Positions 1 to 8,033 of a stretch of DNA of 28,118 nucleotides are shown here, in pieces. This DNA is from SIG437 sp045576235 (lineage in GTDB: Bacteria; Bacillota; Clostridia; UBA1381; UBA9506): assembly GCA_045576235.1 (NCBI GenBank), contig JAZNGA010000055.1, positions 1 through 28,118 on the forward strand, read 5' to 3'. The notes beneath the pieces are model-generated. The model was not told the origin of the DNA. It worked only from the letters and a program-made list of their open reading frames with translations, and did not search any database. Numbering within the stretch: the first letter of the stretch is position 1; the number at the start of each line of letters is the position of its first letter. Both the position numbers and the translations under genes were made by a program.

Positions 1-1
1 A

Positions 2-2419
2 TCTCGTCTTTATGGCAGTGAATCATTATCAGCAAACGGTGAAACACCGTTTGCTGATGTAGCAGCAGATAATGAGGCATCAGGAGCAGTTAATTTTGCG
101 ATTGCAAAAAACATTATCTCAAAGGGCGATAATTTCTATCCCGACAGAAATGTGAAATTTGAAGAAGCAGTTAAAATGATAGTTTCAGCGCTTGGCTATA
201 ATGAAATGGCAAGCCTGATGGGCGGCTATCCTAACGGATATTTGGCAGTAGCATCTGAAATCGGTCTTTTAAAAGACATTAAAGCAGGTGCCGGAAACGA
301 ATTGACGCTCAAAGGTGTTATTCAGCTCCTTTCACAGGCGCTCTCCTGCACAGTTTGCAACACGACTCTTGCAATTAACAATCGCACAGAGGCAGAAGTT
401 ATAATTCCTGACACATCTGCAAAAGAGTCAGTTTTAAACAAGAGATTTAAAATCAGCAAATATGGTGCTTTCATTACAAGCTATGACTCATCAACAGGTG
501 AAGTTAAAGCAGAAATCAAATCAAAAGACAAAGACGATTTAATTGCAGCTTACAATGTTAGCGATGTTGTTAATCTCACAGTTAAAGACGACAGCATAAT
601 AGGAGACATTGAATATACATATGCAAACATCTATGTAAATGATGCTGATGAGCTTATCTTTGCAGCTACAGATAAAAACATTGAAGTTATCATAGGCAGC
701 ATTTACGAAGTGAATAAATCACACAACTCAGCATCACACTATCCGTCATATATCAACACAATTGGATTTGAGGACTCAGAGGATTATGTTGATGTTGCAG
801 ATGATTGCAGATTCTATTTTAACGGTCAGCCTGCAAGCGATAACACTGCATATCCGTTTGTTGGTGCGTTTGCAAGAGCAGTCATTTATAAAGATGAAAT
901 TATTGCTCTTGAAGCTTATGAATTATCAGAAGGTGGTATCACAACAAGCATTGGCGACAATGATATCAACTATCTCAGAGGAACATCATCATCTGTTTCA
1001 TTAAAAGACATAAGCGGTTATAAAAATTTGTCAATTTATATAAACGGTTTGAAGTCAGACTTCTTATTGCTCACACAAGATATGCTTTTTGACTACTATG
1101 CATCAAGCGACAAGGAGACTCTTGTAGTTGTTGCTTCAACAAGAGCGATTGCAGACGAATTCACATCCGCAACAAGCAGTGCATTTAACATTGGCGGAGA
1201 TTTCTATCCGATTTCAGAAGAATATCAGGTTTATTATTCTTTAGACGGAAAATTATATAAAGACTCAGGAAACTACTATGACCTGATGAGAAGAACAGTT
1301 AAAGCATACATTGACTATGCAGGCTATGTCAGATACATAAGACCTGTTTTAGATGATGAGCTAAGCAAAGAATATTATGCTTTAATCTCGGGCTATAGTC
1401 AGAGTGGATTAAATCCTGCAAAAATTCAGGCATATGTTTTAATTGATGGCACTATTCAGGAAAAGACATATCCATTAACAGAAGCTGCAACAACAAAATA
1501 TAGCGTTGAACTTGCAAACATCAGAGAACAGATTGCAACAATTAAGGCGGCTCCTGAGACGGCGAAAAACAATGCATACAGAGATGCAGACATAACCTAC
1601 AAAATCAAAGTTGACAGAGCAGGACAGATTGTTGGGCTTGCTAAAGCAACACTCATAGAGGAAACATCAAGAGCAGAAGGAGCTTTAGGCTACACGGTTA
1701 CAGGTTTTGGAAACGTTGCAGAGCCATATATGAACAGACCTGCACTTATCATGTTTGGTGATGCTCCGATTCTTATCTTCTACTATAGTCAGGACAAAGG
1801 ATTGATTATGGATGTCATTGATTGGACAAAGCTGAAAAATCATGATGCAAGTCTCTTCATTTCACCATATGCTGAGCCGGGTTCATCTGATATTGGTTTA
1901 GTGCTTATCAGAGGCGAAGTTGAGTCTCTCGTGAATGATAGCAAACAAGTTTCAGGGTTTGCAAGTGAGATTTCAACGGTTTACAGCACAGAATATGAAA
2001 AAGAAGTTTTAAATGTTAAAATCAGCGGCATTGACTACACTGTTTCAAAATATAAAGATATGCTTGAAGGGATGGAGAGGGCATATATTACCTATAATGC
2101 ATCTGCTCCGTTTATGCCTGCCCGTGAATTAGTTGTTACAGCTGCTACTGACCTTTCAGGAGCTCCTGAAAGTTGGGAAATTGTTGACGGAACAACTGTC
2201 GGCATTCACAAGGATGAGGTTGAAAAGGTTGACGAAAAACGAGTTTGGTTCTCAAGCGGCGATGTCTGGTATATGACAGCAAATGCTCCAATTTATAAGA
2301 TTGTTGAGACAGGTGACAGAGTGAAATTTGTTTCTGCAACAAGAGGAGAACTTGCTCAGGGCACAGATGTTTGGTATCTCTTTAATGAGGGTCAGATTAA
2401 AGTGTTAATGTTTAGATAA
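2..2419 (+). CDS. SLH-domain cell-surface protein, 5'-truncated by window edge
   Basis: The frame is open from base 2, so the gene starts left of the window; the GTG at 152 lies inside an SLH domain and is not a start. About 805 residues are visible. The first ~100 residues hold one clear S-layer homology repeat (FADVAADNEASGAVNFAIAK, then YPDRNVKFEEAVKMIVSALGY-like text) and probably the next one (GYPNGYLAVASEIGLLKD). SLH repeats bind pyruvylated secondary wall polymers, so the protein is probably anchored on the cell surface; the signal peptide would be upstream. The remaining ~650 residues are rich in Ser, Thr, Asp and Tyr, with no transmembrane or sorting signal that I see, and I recognise no enzyme domain. 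The gene ends at a strong hairpin terminator. Function beyond surface attachment is unknown. Confidence 0.8.
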   Translation, partial: SRLYGSESLSANGETPFADVAADNEASGAVNFAIAKNIISKGDNFYPDRNVKFEEAVKMIVSALGYNEMASLMGGYPNGYLAVASEIGLLKDIKAGAGNELTLKGVIQLLSQALSCTVCNTTLAINNRTEAEVIIPDTSAKESVLNKRFKISKYGAFITSYDSSTGEVKAEIKSKDKDDLIAAYNVSDVVNLTVKDDSIIGDIEYTYANIYVNDADELIFAATDKNIEVIIGSIYEVNKSHNSASHYPSYINTIGFEDSEDYVDVADDCRFYFNGQPASDNTAYPFVGAFARAVIYKDEIIALEAYELSEGGITTSIGDNDINYLRGTSSSVSLKDISGYKNLSIYINGLKSDFLLLTQDMLFDYYASSDKETLVVVASTRAIADEFTSATSSAFNIGGDFYPISEEYQVYYSLDGKLYKDSGNYYDLMRRTVKAYIDYAGYVRYIRPVLDDELSKEYYALISGYSQSGLNPAKIQAYVLIDGTIQEKTYPLTEAATTKYSVELANIREQIATIKAAPETAKNNAYRDADITYKIKVDRAGQIVGLAKATLIEETSRAEGALGYTVTGFGNVAEPYMNRPALIMFGDAPILIFYYSQDKGLIMDVIDWTKLKNHDASLFISPYAEPGSSDIGLVLIRGEVESLVNDSKQVSGFASEISTVYSTEYEKEVLNVKISGIDYTVSKYKDMLEGMERAYITYNASAPFMPARELVVTAATDLSGAPESWEIVDGTTVGIHKDEVEKVDEKRVWFSSGDVWYMTANAPIYKIVETGDRVKFVSATRGELAQGTDVWYLFNEGQIKVLMFR

Positions 2420-2450
2420 TTAAAACACAAGCATTTATAAACTAATAATA

Positions 2451-2496
2451 AAACTGCAGCAAAATGAAATCATTTTGCTGCAGTTTTTCTTTTTTA
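2451..2496. terminator. bidirectional intrinsic terminator, SLH gene / M42 operon
   Basis: A perfect 17-bp inverted repeat (AAACTGCAGCAAAATGA, 2451-2467, and its complement 2470-2486, 2-nt loop) is followed by a T-rich run on the plus strand. The other strand also gives a T-rich run. It lies between the convergent SLH gene and M42 operon and can serve both. Confidence 0.9.
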
Positions 2497-2514
2497 AAAG
2501 CTGCTTTTCAGTTT

Positions 2515-3504
2515 TTAAAAACCTTCTTCAATCATCTTTGATGTCAGAAGTGAGACACATTTTAAATCTTCAGCGTTTATCATTTCAGATGGAGAATGAA
2601 TATATCTTGTCGGAATTGAAATGCATCCAGTTATAACGCCTCCGCCTGATGTGTGGATTGCTCCCGAATCTGTTCCGCCTGACTCTAAAACCTCAAGCTG
2701 ATATTTGATGCTATATTTTTCGCATACATCAATCATCATATTTCTGATGTATGGATGAGAAATGAAGGAGCTGTCTTTGACTTTAATTGCAACGCCGCCG
2801 CCAAGCTTTGTTGCCATTTTAAATTTTCCGGGAACATCGCCCGTTTTAGTGACATCAATTGCAACTGCAAAGTCGGGCATAATTCTGTTTGCCGCGATTT
2901 TGGCGCCTCGAAGACCTAATTCCTCGCTTGCAGTAAAAACAAAATATAAGTCGTTTTTATGTTCTTTAATTGACTTGATTGCATCAATCATAGCAACACA
3001 TCCTGCTCGGTCGTCAAGGGCTTTGGAAACAATGTTTTCTCCGCAACAGATAAATTCACCAATAAAAGAAGCGCTATCGCCAATTTTGATGATTTTTTCA
3101 GCTTCGGTTAAAGATTTTGCTCCGATGTCAATGAATAAATCAGATGTTTTTAAATTTTTTAAGGTTGAATCATCTTTGTTTTCAAAAGAAACAACACCAC
3201 ACACACCATTTACGAATTTAACTCGCTGATGAAGCGCGAAAGCAGCATTAATGCCACCAAGCGGAGTGAAACGGAGCATTCCGTTATCTTCGATGTAGGT
3301 CACTATGACACCGATTTCATCTGTGTGGGCGGCAAACATAACCTTTTTTCCTTCACCTTTTTTATGCGCAATCAAATTGCCGAGCGCGTCTGTTTCAAAT
3401 TCATCAACATAGTCTTTTATTTCATTTTTTATAAACTCGTGGATTAACACTTCATTTCCCGAAGGAACGGTCATTTGCGTCATGGTTTCAAGTAATTTTA
3501 TCAT
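2515..3504 (-). CDS. M42 family metallopeptidase (paralogue 1)
   Basis: A 329-residue cytosolic co-catalytic metallopeptidase of the M42 (TET aminopeptidase / 'endoglucanase M') family. Expected dinuclear-metal and catalytic residues are present: H60 and D62 in AAHTDEIG, D164-D165 in ALDDRAG, E194-E195 in SEELGLRGA, D217 in AVAID, and H303 in RYIHSPSE. Known members form dodecameric shells and trim peptides from the N terminus; some act as deblocking enzymes. It is the last of three M42 genes, its ATG overlapping the stop of the preceding one by 4 bases (ATGA), with an AAAGGAGAT binding site inside that gene. Substrate preference cannot be read from sequence. Confidence 0.92.
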   Translation of the reverse strand: MIKLLETMTQMTVPSGNEVLIHEFIKNEIKDYVDEFETDALGNLIAHKKGEGKKVMFAAHTDEIGVIVTYIEDNGMLRFTPLGGINAAFALHQRVKFVNGVCGVVSFENKDDSTLKNLKTSDLFIDIGAKSLTEAEKIIKIGDSASFIGEFICCGENIVSKALDDRAGCVAMIDAIKSIKEHKNDLYFVFTASEELGLRGAKIAANRIMPDFAVAIDVTKTGDVPGKFKMATKLGGGVAIKVKDSSFISHPYIRNMMIDVCEKYSIKYQLEVLESGGTDSGAIHTSGGGVITGCISIPTRYIHSPSEMINAEDLKCVSLLTSKMIEEGF

Positions 3505-4514
3505 AATTTAATCTCCTTTAAAACAACTTTTAAAAGCTTGTTGCAGGCGTCATAATCATTTTTTGATATCACGGAAGATGGTGTGTGGATATATCTGACG
3601 GGAATTGATATTGTTGCCGTCTTAACTCCTAAATTTGAAATGTGAATTTCTCCTGCATCGTTTCCACCGAAAGATGCTTTTTTATATTGCACGGGAATTT
3701 TGTTTGCTATGGCAAGATTATAAATGAAATCTGCAAATTCCCTGTCATAGCAGGTGCGTCTGTCAATCAGAGAAACGGCGGGGCCATCGCCTAAAACAGT
3801 GGAGAAGTTATGTTTTTCAACTCCTGGCGTGTCAGAACAGGATGTTGTTTCAATGACAATGGCACAATCAGGATTAACAGAATATGAGCAGACCTTGGCG
3901 CCGCGAAGTCCGACCTCCTCCTGAACAGTGAAGCAAGCATAAAGGTCAAAGTCGTAGCGCTCATCAAGCACATTCATAAGTATGCTGCAGCCTGCGCGGT
4001 CATCGGTTGCCTTTGCTTTGATTAACCCGTTTCCAAATTCAACATAATCGCTGATAAATGAAACATAGTCGCCAACATTTGCAACTTTTTCAGCATCCTT
4101 TTTATTTTTTGCACCAATGTCAATATATAAATCCTTTGTTTTAATGATGCTTGTGCGCTCTGATGGCGACATTAGGTGAATTGCTTTTGAGCCAATAACA
4201 CCTGTTTGATTTTTTTCGCCGACAGAAACAAATTTTGAAGGGAGGATTCTCGAATCAATTCCTCCGACAGTTTTAAATTTTAAAAAACCGTCATCAGTTA
4301 TTTTGCTGACAATAAATCCAACTTCATCCATATGGGCTGCAAGCATCAGCTTTTTTGCATTTTTATTTTTTCCTGCCTTAAATGCAATCATATTTCCCAT
4401 GGAGTCAATTGTTATGTTATCGCATTTTGTCTTTATGATGTCATATATAAATTTTCTGACACATCCTTCGTTTCCTGAAACTCCGTTTAATTGAGTTAAA
4501 GCTGATAAGTGCAT
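3501..4514 (-). CDS. M42 family metallopeptidase (paralogue 2)
   Basis: A 337-residue M42 peptidase. The metal and catalytic set is complete: H61 and D63 in AAHMDEVG, D171-D172 in ATDDRAG, E199-E200 in QEEVGLRGA, E222 in AIVIET (Glu where paralogues 1 and 3 have Asp; both occur in the family), and H310 in RYIHTPSS. The start overlaps the 3' end of paralogue 3 by 19 bases and is preceded by GGAGGG. The gene is the middle of the operon and the translationally coupled organisation suggests the three subunits are made together, which is compatible with mixed TET particles (inference). Confidence 0.92.
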   Translation of the reverse strand: MHLSALTQLNGVSGNEGCVRKFIYDIIKTKCDNITIDSMGNMIAFKAGKNKNAKKLMLAAHMDEVGFIVSKITDDGFLKFKTVGGIDSRILPSKFVSVGEKNQTGVIGSKAIHLMSPSERTSIIKTKDLYIDIGAKNKKDAEKVANVGDYVSFISDYVEFGNGLIKAKATDDRAGCSILMNVLDERYDFDLYACFTVQEEVGLRGAKVCSYSVNPDCAIVIETTSCSDTPGVEKHNFSTVLGDGPAVSLIDRRTCYDREFADFIYNLAIANKIPVQYKKASFGGNDAGEIHISNLGVKTATISIPVRYIHTPSSVISKNDYDACNKLLKVVLKEIKL

Positions 4515-5542
4515 GAAAGTCCCTCCAAATTAAGATTTTTTAAAATAGATGCAATCAGACTTCCTATTGAATTTAAATCTGAATAGGAGAGCGTTTCTAT
4601 GGTTGTGTGCATATATCGGAGCGGAATGGAAAGGAGCAAAGTGGGAATTCCGCTTTTTGTGACCTGAATTGCCCAGGCGTCAGTTCCTGTGTCTCCGCCG
4701 TCAACATCGATGCTATATTTGATTTTTTCTGATTTTGCAATTTTTTCTGCCATGTCTGAAAGATAAGGGTGGATGTTTGGACCTTTGCTTATAACAGCAC
4801 CGCTTCCGAGCTCAAAAGCACTGTCAGCCCCTGAATCGAGAGTCTTTCCGTGACAGACATCAACTACAATGGCGCAATCGGGCTCTATTTCATATGAACC
4901 TGTTTTCGCCCCACGAAGACCAACTTCTTCACAAGTTGCACAAAGCACATAGACATCAAAATCAAGAGAGATGTTTTTCAGCTTTTTAAGAGCGATTAAA
5001 AGGCTGACAAGACCTGCTCTGTCGTCAAAATATTTCCCTGAGAAGATTTTTGGAGAAAGCTTTCTGGCACCACTTGCAAAAGTTATCATATCACCCGGTC
5101 TGACATATTTTCGAACATCACTCTCATCCATTCCAACATCTATGACAAGTGAAGAAATAGGATGTTTTTTGCCTGCTTCGTCATCCGATAACACGGCAGG
5201 GCTTTTAGCGGCAATGACGCCGAAAAGATTTTTCCTTCCGCAAACTGTGACTTCAAGGTGAGGGAGAATTCCTGCATCAATTCCGCCTATCGGAACGAAG
5301 GAAATGAATCCTTTTTCATCGATGTCTTTAACCATCAGTCCGATTCCGTCAATGTGAGCTTCCAGCATAACTTTTCCAGCATTTTCTTTTCCGCTTCTTA
5401 TTATGCCGATAACATTTCCCAAAGCGTCGCTATATGCTTCATCACAAAAATCATGAAGAAGAGATTGGATATCCTCTGAAATTGTGTATTCAAAGCCTGA
5501 AATACCACCTAAAGAAGATAGCTTAATTAGCTCGTTTTTCAT
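4496..5542 (-). CDS. M42 family metallopeptidase (paralogue 3, variant HxDG motif)
   Basis: A 348-residue M42 peptidase and first gene of the operon. Metal and catalytic residues are visible: H63 and D65, D173-D174 in YFDDRAG, E205-E206 in CEEVGLRGA, D228 in AIVVDV, and H312 in RYMHTT. The first metal motif reads EAHIDGIG, so the usual acidic residue after HxD is Gly67. Paralogues 1 and 2 keep HTDE and HMDE. The start has an AAGGAATG binding site. A plausible promoter lies at 5581-5609. The variation may mark a different specificity or a more structural subunit (inference). Confidence 0.9.
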   Translation of the reverse strand: MKNELIKLSSLGGISGFEYTISEDIQSLLHDFCDEAYSDALGNVIGIIRSGKENAGKVMLEAHIDGIGLMVKDIDEKGFISFVPIGGIDAGILPHLEVTVCGRKNLFGVIAAKSPAVLSDDEAGKKHPISSLVIDVGMDESDVRKYVRPGDMITFASGARKLSPKIFSGKYFDDRAGLVSLLIALKKLKNISLDFDVYVLCATCEEVGLRGAKTGSYEIEPDCAIVVDVCHGKTLDSGADSAFELGSGAVISKGPNIHPYLSDMAEKIAKSEKIKYSIDVDGGDTGTDAWAIQVTKSGIPTLLLSIPLRYMHTTIETLSYSDLNSIGSLIASILKNLNLEGLSCTYQL

Positions 5543-5580
5543 ATTTTCATTCCTTTATTTTAATAAGTTTATATTGCTAT

Positions 5581-5609
5581 ATTTTAACACACATAATTAT
5601 ATTTTACAA
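5581..5609 (-). promoter_or_regulatory. candidate sigma-A promoter for the M42 operon
   Basis: Read on the minus strand, TTGTAA (5609-5604), a 17-nt spacer, and TAAAAT (5586-5581), about 40 nt before the first M42 start. The region is very AT-rich, so chance matches are likely. Confidence 0.4.
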
Positions 5610-5665
5610 CATAAAGTATAAAAATATTTATGCTTGTCAATACTTTTGACGAAAGGAAGGATATT

Positions 5666-6250
5666 ATGAAAAACAAGTTGATTTTATCAGTTATAACAGC
5701 GGCTATTGTGACTATAGCTTGGGGAATTGTCTCGGAAAACACGCTTTTTGACATTTCTTCGGGTATAACAAGACTTCACATTGTCGCAAACAGCAATTCA
5801 GAAACAGACCAGACGCTGAAGCTTAAAGTTCGTGATAGATTGCTCTGCGAAGATGTTGGAAAAATTAATGGTGATTTGTCAAAAATCAAAGAGGTGTGTG
5901 AAAACGAAATTACGGAAAACGGATTTGAATATAGTGTCAGCGCAGACTATGGAACATATTACTTTCCAAGCAGAACATATGAAAACATAACACTTCCTGC
6001 AGGAGATTATAGAGCGATTAAAGTCATAATTGGGGAAGGAAAGGGAGAAAATTGGTGGTGTGTTATGTATCCGCCGCTTTGCTATAGCGGAGCGACGGAT
6101 GGAAAGCTTTCGGAAGAAAAAATGAATTTGCTGAAAAACTGCATGGATAAAGAAAGCTTTGAGCTGATAGAAAACAGTGGAATTAAGATTAAGCCTTCGC
6201 TTAAAATTGTGGAGCTGTGGCAAAAAATCAGACATAAATTTTTAGCTTGA
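5666..6250 (+). CDS. spoIIR: stage II sporulation protein R
   Basis: A 194-residue secreted sporulation signal. In known spore formers SpoIIR is made in the forespore, exported to the intermembrane space, and triggers SpoIIGA to process pro-sigma-E in the mother cell. A hydrophobic N-terminal segment (LILSVITAAIVTIAWGIV) gives the signal or anchor. Family blocks follow: RLHIVANSNSETDQTLKLKV near residue 35, and AGDYRAIKVIIGEGKGENWW with CVMYPPLC near residues 115-140. The ATG at 5666 is chosen because GAAAGGAAGG lies just upstream; an in-frame ATG at 5630 has no such site. The gene stands alone, divergent from the M42 operon. I could not recognise a clear sigma-F promoter. Confidence 0.93.
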   Translation: MKNKLILSVITAAIVTIAWGIVSENTLFDISSGITRLHIVANSNSETDQTLKLKVRDRLLCEDVGKINGDLSKIKEVCENEITENGFEYSVSADYGTYYFPSRTYENITLPAGDYRAIKVIIGEGKGENWWCVMYPPLCYSGATDGKLSEEKMNLLKNCMDKESFELIENSGIKIKPSLKIVELWQKIRHKFLA

Positions 6251-6299
6251 AAAAGACCTCCAACGCAGCATTTATTGCTGAACTTTGGAGGTCTTTTTA
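6250..6299. terminator. bidirectional terminator, spoIIR / proC operon
   Basis: AAAAAGACCTCCAA (6250-6263) pairs with TTGGAGGTCTTTTT (6285-6298); a small GCAGCA/TGCTG hairpin sits in the loop. Each strand ends the stem in a T5 run, so it can terminate spoIIR and the convergent proC operon. Confidence 0.9.
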
Positions 6300-6302
6300 G
6301 TT

Positions 6303-6464
6303 TTATTTCATCATATCAAAAAGATAGCTGACCTTTTTTATGACATTACGGGTGCCTCTTTTGAGCCTTCTTCTGTCTCTGTCACTTACGGGGTCCATAA
6401 CCATTGTTATTGCAGAGCCGACAAGAGCCCCTGCAATAACACCGCTTAAAAATTTCATTTTCAT
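6303..6464 (-). CDS. small membrane-anchored protein, YtxH-like
   Basis: A 53-residue ORF. The N terminus is a glycine-rich hydrophobic segment (FLSGVIAGALVGSAITMVMD) and the rest is basic (SDRDRRRLKRGTRNVIKK). This layout resembles YtxH/gas-vesicle-like small proteins, but similarity is only general and the function is unknown. The ATG at 6464 is preferred: GAAAGAAG lies about 10 nt upstream, while ATG at 6473 is too close to it and TTG at 6497 precedes it. It follows proC by about 50 nt on the same strand and ends at the shared terminator, so it is probably cotranscribed. Confidence 0.6.
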   Translation of the reverse strand: MKMKFLSGVIAGALVGSAITMVMDPVSDRDRRRLKRGTRNVIKKVSYLFDMMK

Positions 6465-6517
6465 AATAATCATGCTTCTTTCTATTTTTTTTAGCAATCT
6501 TATTATGTGAAATTTAA

Positions 6518-7318
6518 TCAGATATTATTAGCCTTATCAGTACATTTTTTCATAGCGGAAATTATAGCATCCCTAAAGCCGCTTTCTTCAAGCTGGGCAA
6601 CAGCTTCGATGGTTGTTCCGCCGGGTGAACAAACCATGTCTTTGAGTTCTGCGGGATGTTTTTTTGTTTCTAAAACCATCTTTGCAGAGCCTGAAACAGA
6701 TTGTGAAGCCAAACGATATGCCGTGTCTCTTGCAATTCCGTCGCGGACAGCTGCATCTGCCATCGCTTCAATTAACATAAACACATAAGCAGGACTGCTT
6801 CCTGAAATTGCGATGACTGCATTTAACTTATCTTCATCCATAACCTCAGTTTTGCCGACAGAATCAAAAATTTTCTTAACATTTTCAAACTCGTGTTCTG
6901 TCACAGGTGGAAGCGCCTTTGCAATAACGCTCATGCCTTCGCCGATTAAAGCGGGAGTGTTTGGCATGATGCGAACAACCTTTGCATCAAAACCAAGCAA
7001 TTCTTTGATGGAGCTGACGCTGATTCCTGCAGCGATTGAGATGAAAACTTTATCTTTAATCTGTTCGCTAAATTCTTTGCCAAGCTTATTTAAAACTTCG
7101 GGAAGAATGAAGGGTTTTACGGCAAGCACTATGTAATCACAGCTCATTAAAGCTGCAACATCACAGGATGCTTTCATACCGCCATCCATAAACTTTTTCA
7201 AAGCATTTTCATTTGTGTCATTAACTGTAATATTGTCCGCGCATAAAAGACCGCTTGAAACAACACCGCTTGCTATAGCAAACGCCATGTTTCCACCGCC
7301 GATAAAACCAAGTTTCAT
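6518..7318 (-). CDS. proC: pyrroline-5-carboxylate reductase
   Basis: A 266-residue cytosolic enzyme for the last step of proline synthesis, reducing 1-pyrroline-5-carboxylate to L-proline with NAD(P)H. The N-terminal Rossmann motif is GFIGGGNMA (residues 4-12). The C-terminal dimerisation and substrate domain carries the ProC signature, including GSSPAYVFMLIEAMADAAV, HPAELKDMVCSPGGTTIEA and a final FRDAI segment. Length is normal for the family. AAAGGATG precedes the ATG. The asp23-like gene is 84 nt upstream on the same strand, with no terminator visible between them, so the two and the small ORF downstream may form one transcript. Confidence 0.96.
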   Translation of the reverse strand: MKLGFIGGGNMAFAIASGVVSSGLLCADNITVNDTNENALKKFMDGGMKASCDVAALMSCDYIVLAVKPFILPEVLNKLGKEFSEQIKDKVFISIAAGISVSSIKELLGFDAKVVRIMPNTPALIGEGMSVIAKALPPVTEHEFENVKKIFDSVGKTEVMDEDKLNAVIAISGSSPAYVFMLIEAMADAAVRDGIARDTAYRLASQSVSGSAKMVLETKKHPAELKDMVCSPGGTTIEAVAQLEESGFRDAIISAMKKCTDKANNI

Positions 7319-7402
7319 TTCAAATCATCCTTTTTAAACATCATAATGCGATTCTTGAGGTTTTATAACATAGCCAAAGCCGTATAAACCACATAGCATC
7401 TG

Positions 7403-7807
7403 CTATTGATTGTCATTTTTTTCAGGTTTGGGAGCAGTTTCATTTTCTTTGATTGTCAGATTGTCAACAAAGATGTTAACCGTTTCAACGACTAAATCTG
7501 TGACTTCTTCAATATCTTTTTTGATATTTGCCTGAAGCACGCTGCAGACATCAATGATTTTAAGTCCGTGTTCGATTGAAATGTGAACATCTAAAGAAAC
7601 ATTTTTATCATTCATTTCTACGCGAACTGCCTTATTTGCACTTTTCTTAACGATTTTTTCCATTATACCATCAGCGAATGAGCTGATTAAAGCAACACCA
7701 TCAAGTTCCTTAACAGAGTGAGCAGCAATTGACTGAAGAACATCATCAAGAATTATGATTTCGTTCATTTTTTCATTTTCTGAAGGAATGTTGTTTTTGT
7801 TATTCAT
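7403..7807 (-). CDS. Asp23/Gls24 family envelope stress protein
   Basis: A 134-residue protein of the Asp23/Gls24 (DUF322) family. Members are abundant, membrane-associated or cytosolic proteins linked to cell-envelope stress; the biochemical role is not settled. Family features are the opening helix (LDDVLQSIAAHSVKELDGVA), the ISSFADGIMEKIVKK segment and the beta/alpha stretch VSLDVHISIEHGLKIIDVC followed by VQ-like VLQANIKKDIEEVTDL. The C-terminal tail is charged and disordered. The ATG at 7807 has AGGAGG 8 nt upstream; the ATG at 7825 would place that site inside the gene. A strong promoter is found at 7844-7872. Confidence 0.88.
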   Translation of the reverse strand: MNNKNNIPSENEKMNEIIILDDVLQSIAAHSVKELDGVALISSFADGIMEKIVKKSANKAVRVEMNDKNVSLDVHISIEHGLKIIDVCSVLQANIKKDIEEVTDLVVETVNIFVDNLTIKENETAPKPEKNDNQ

Positions 7808-7843
7808 AATATAATCCTCCTGCATAAAATAATGATTTTGTTT

Positions 7844-7872
7844 ATTATATCACTTTTAAAGGAAAAAATCAA
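7844..7872 (-). promoter_or_regulatory. sigma-A promoter of the asp23-proC unit
   Basis: Minus strand: TTGATT (7872-7867), 17-nt spacer, TATAAT (7849-7844) with an extended -10 TGA just before it. It lies 37 nt before the chosen start of the asp23-like gene. Confidence 0.75.
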
Positions 7873-7885
7873 CAATTTTCAGTTG

Positions 7886-8033
7886 GTCACCTGAGATTTG
7901 AACTAATTATGGTTTAGAAAGGAAAATTTCGCGTAATACTGCAGAAAATTCTGCAAATATACGACAGTATTATTTTTGAATTTTCTTTGTCTTATCACAA
8001 AATTTTCTCTTTTTAAACTCTCCGATGACTAAG
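7886..8033. repeat. candidate MITE-like stretch with inverted copies of a ~20-nt motif
   Basis: The right end (8016-8033) is an 18-nt exact match to 20122-20139 in the glmS-type ribozyme. The left end (7886-7907), read on the other strand, matches 19 of 22 bases of ribozyme positions 20114-20135. The two ends are therefore inverted relative to each other and enclose about 150 bp of AT-rich DNA with a smaller hairpin (TAATACTG 7934-7941 / CAGTATTA 7965-7972). The gpr stop codon lies inside the right copy. Whether this is a repeat family or chance needs a genome search. Confidence 0.35.

Noticed and set aside
5610..5650. Sigma-F promoter for spoIIR
   Set aside because: Expected by family knowledge, but no convincing -35/-10 pair could be recognised in this AT-rich stretch.
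7881..7910. tRNA-like T-arm (minus strand GTTCAAATCT)
   Set aside because: The flanking bases do not form a T-stem and no acceptor, D or anticodon arm is present; the match is better explained by the short repeat shared with the ribozyme.
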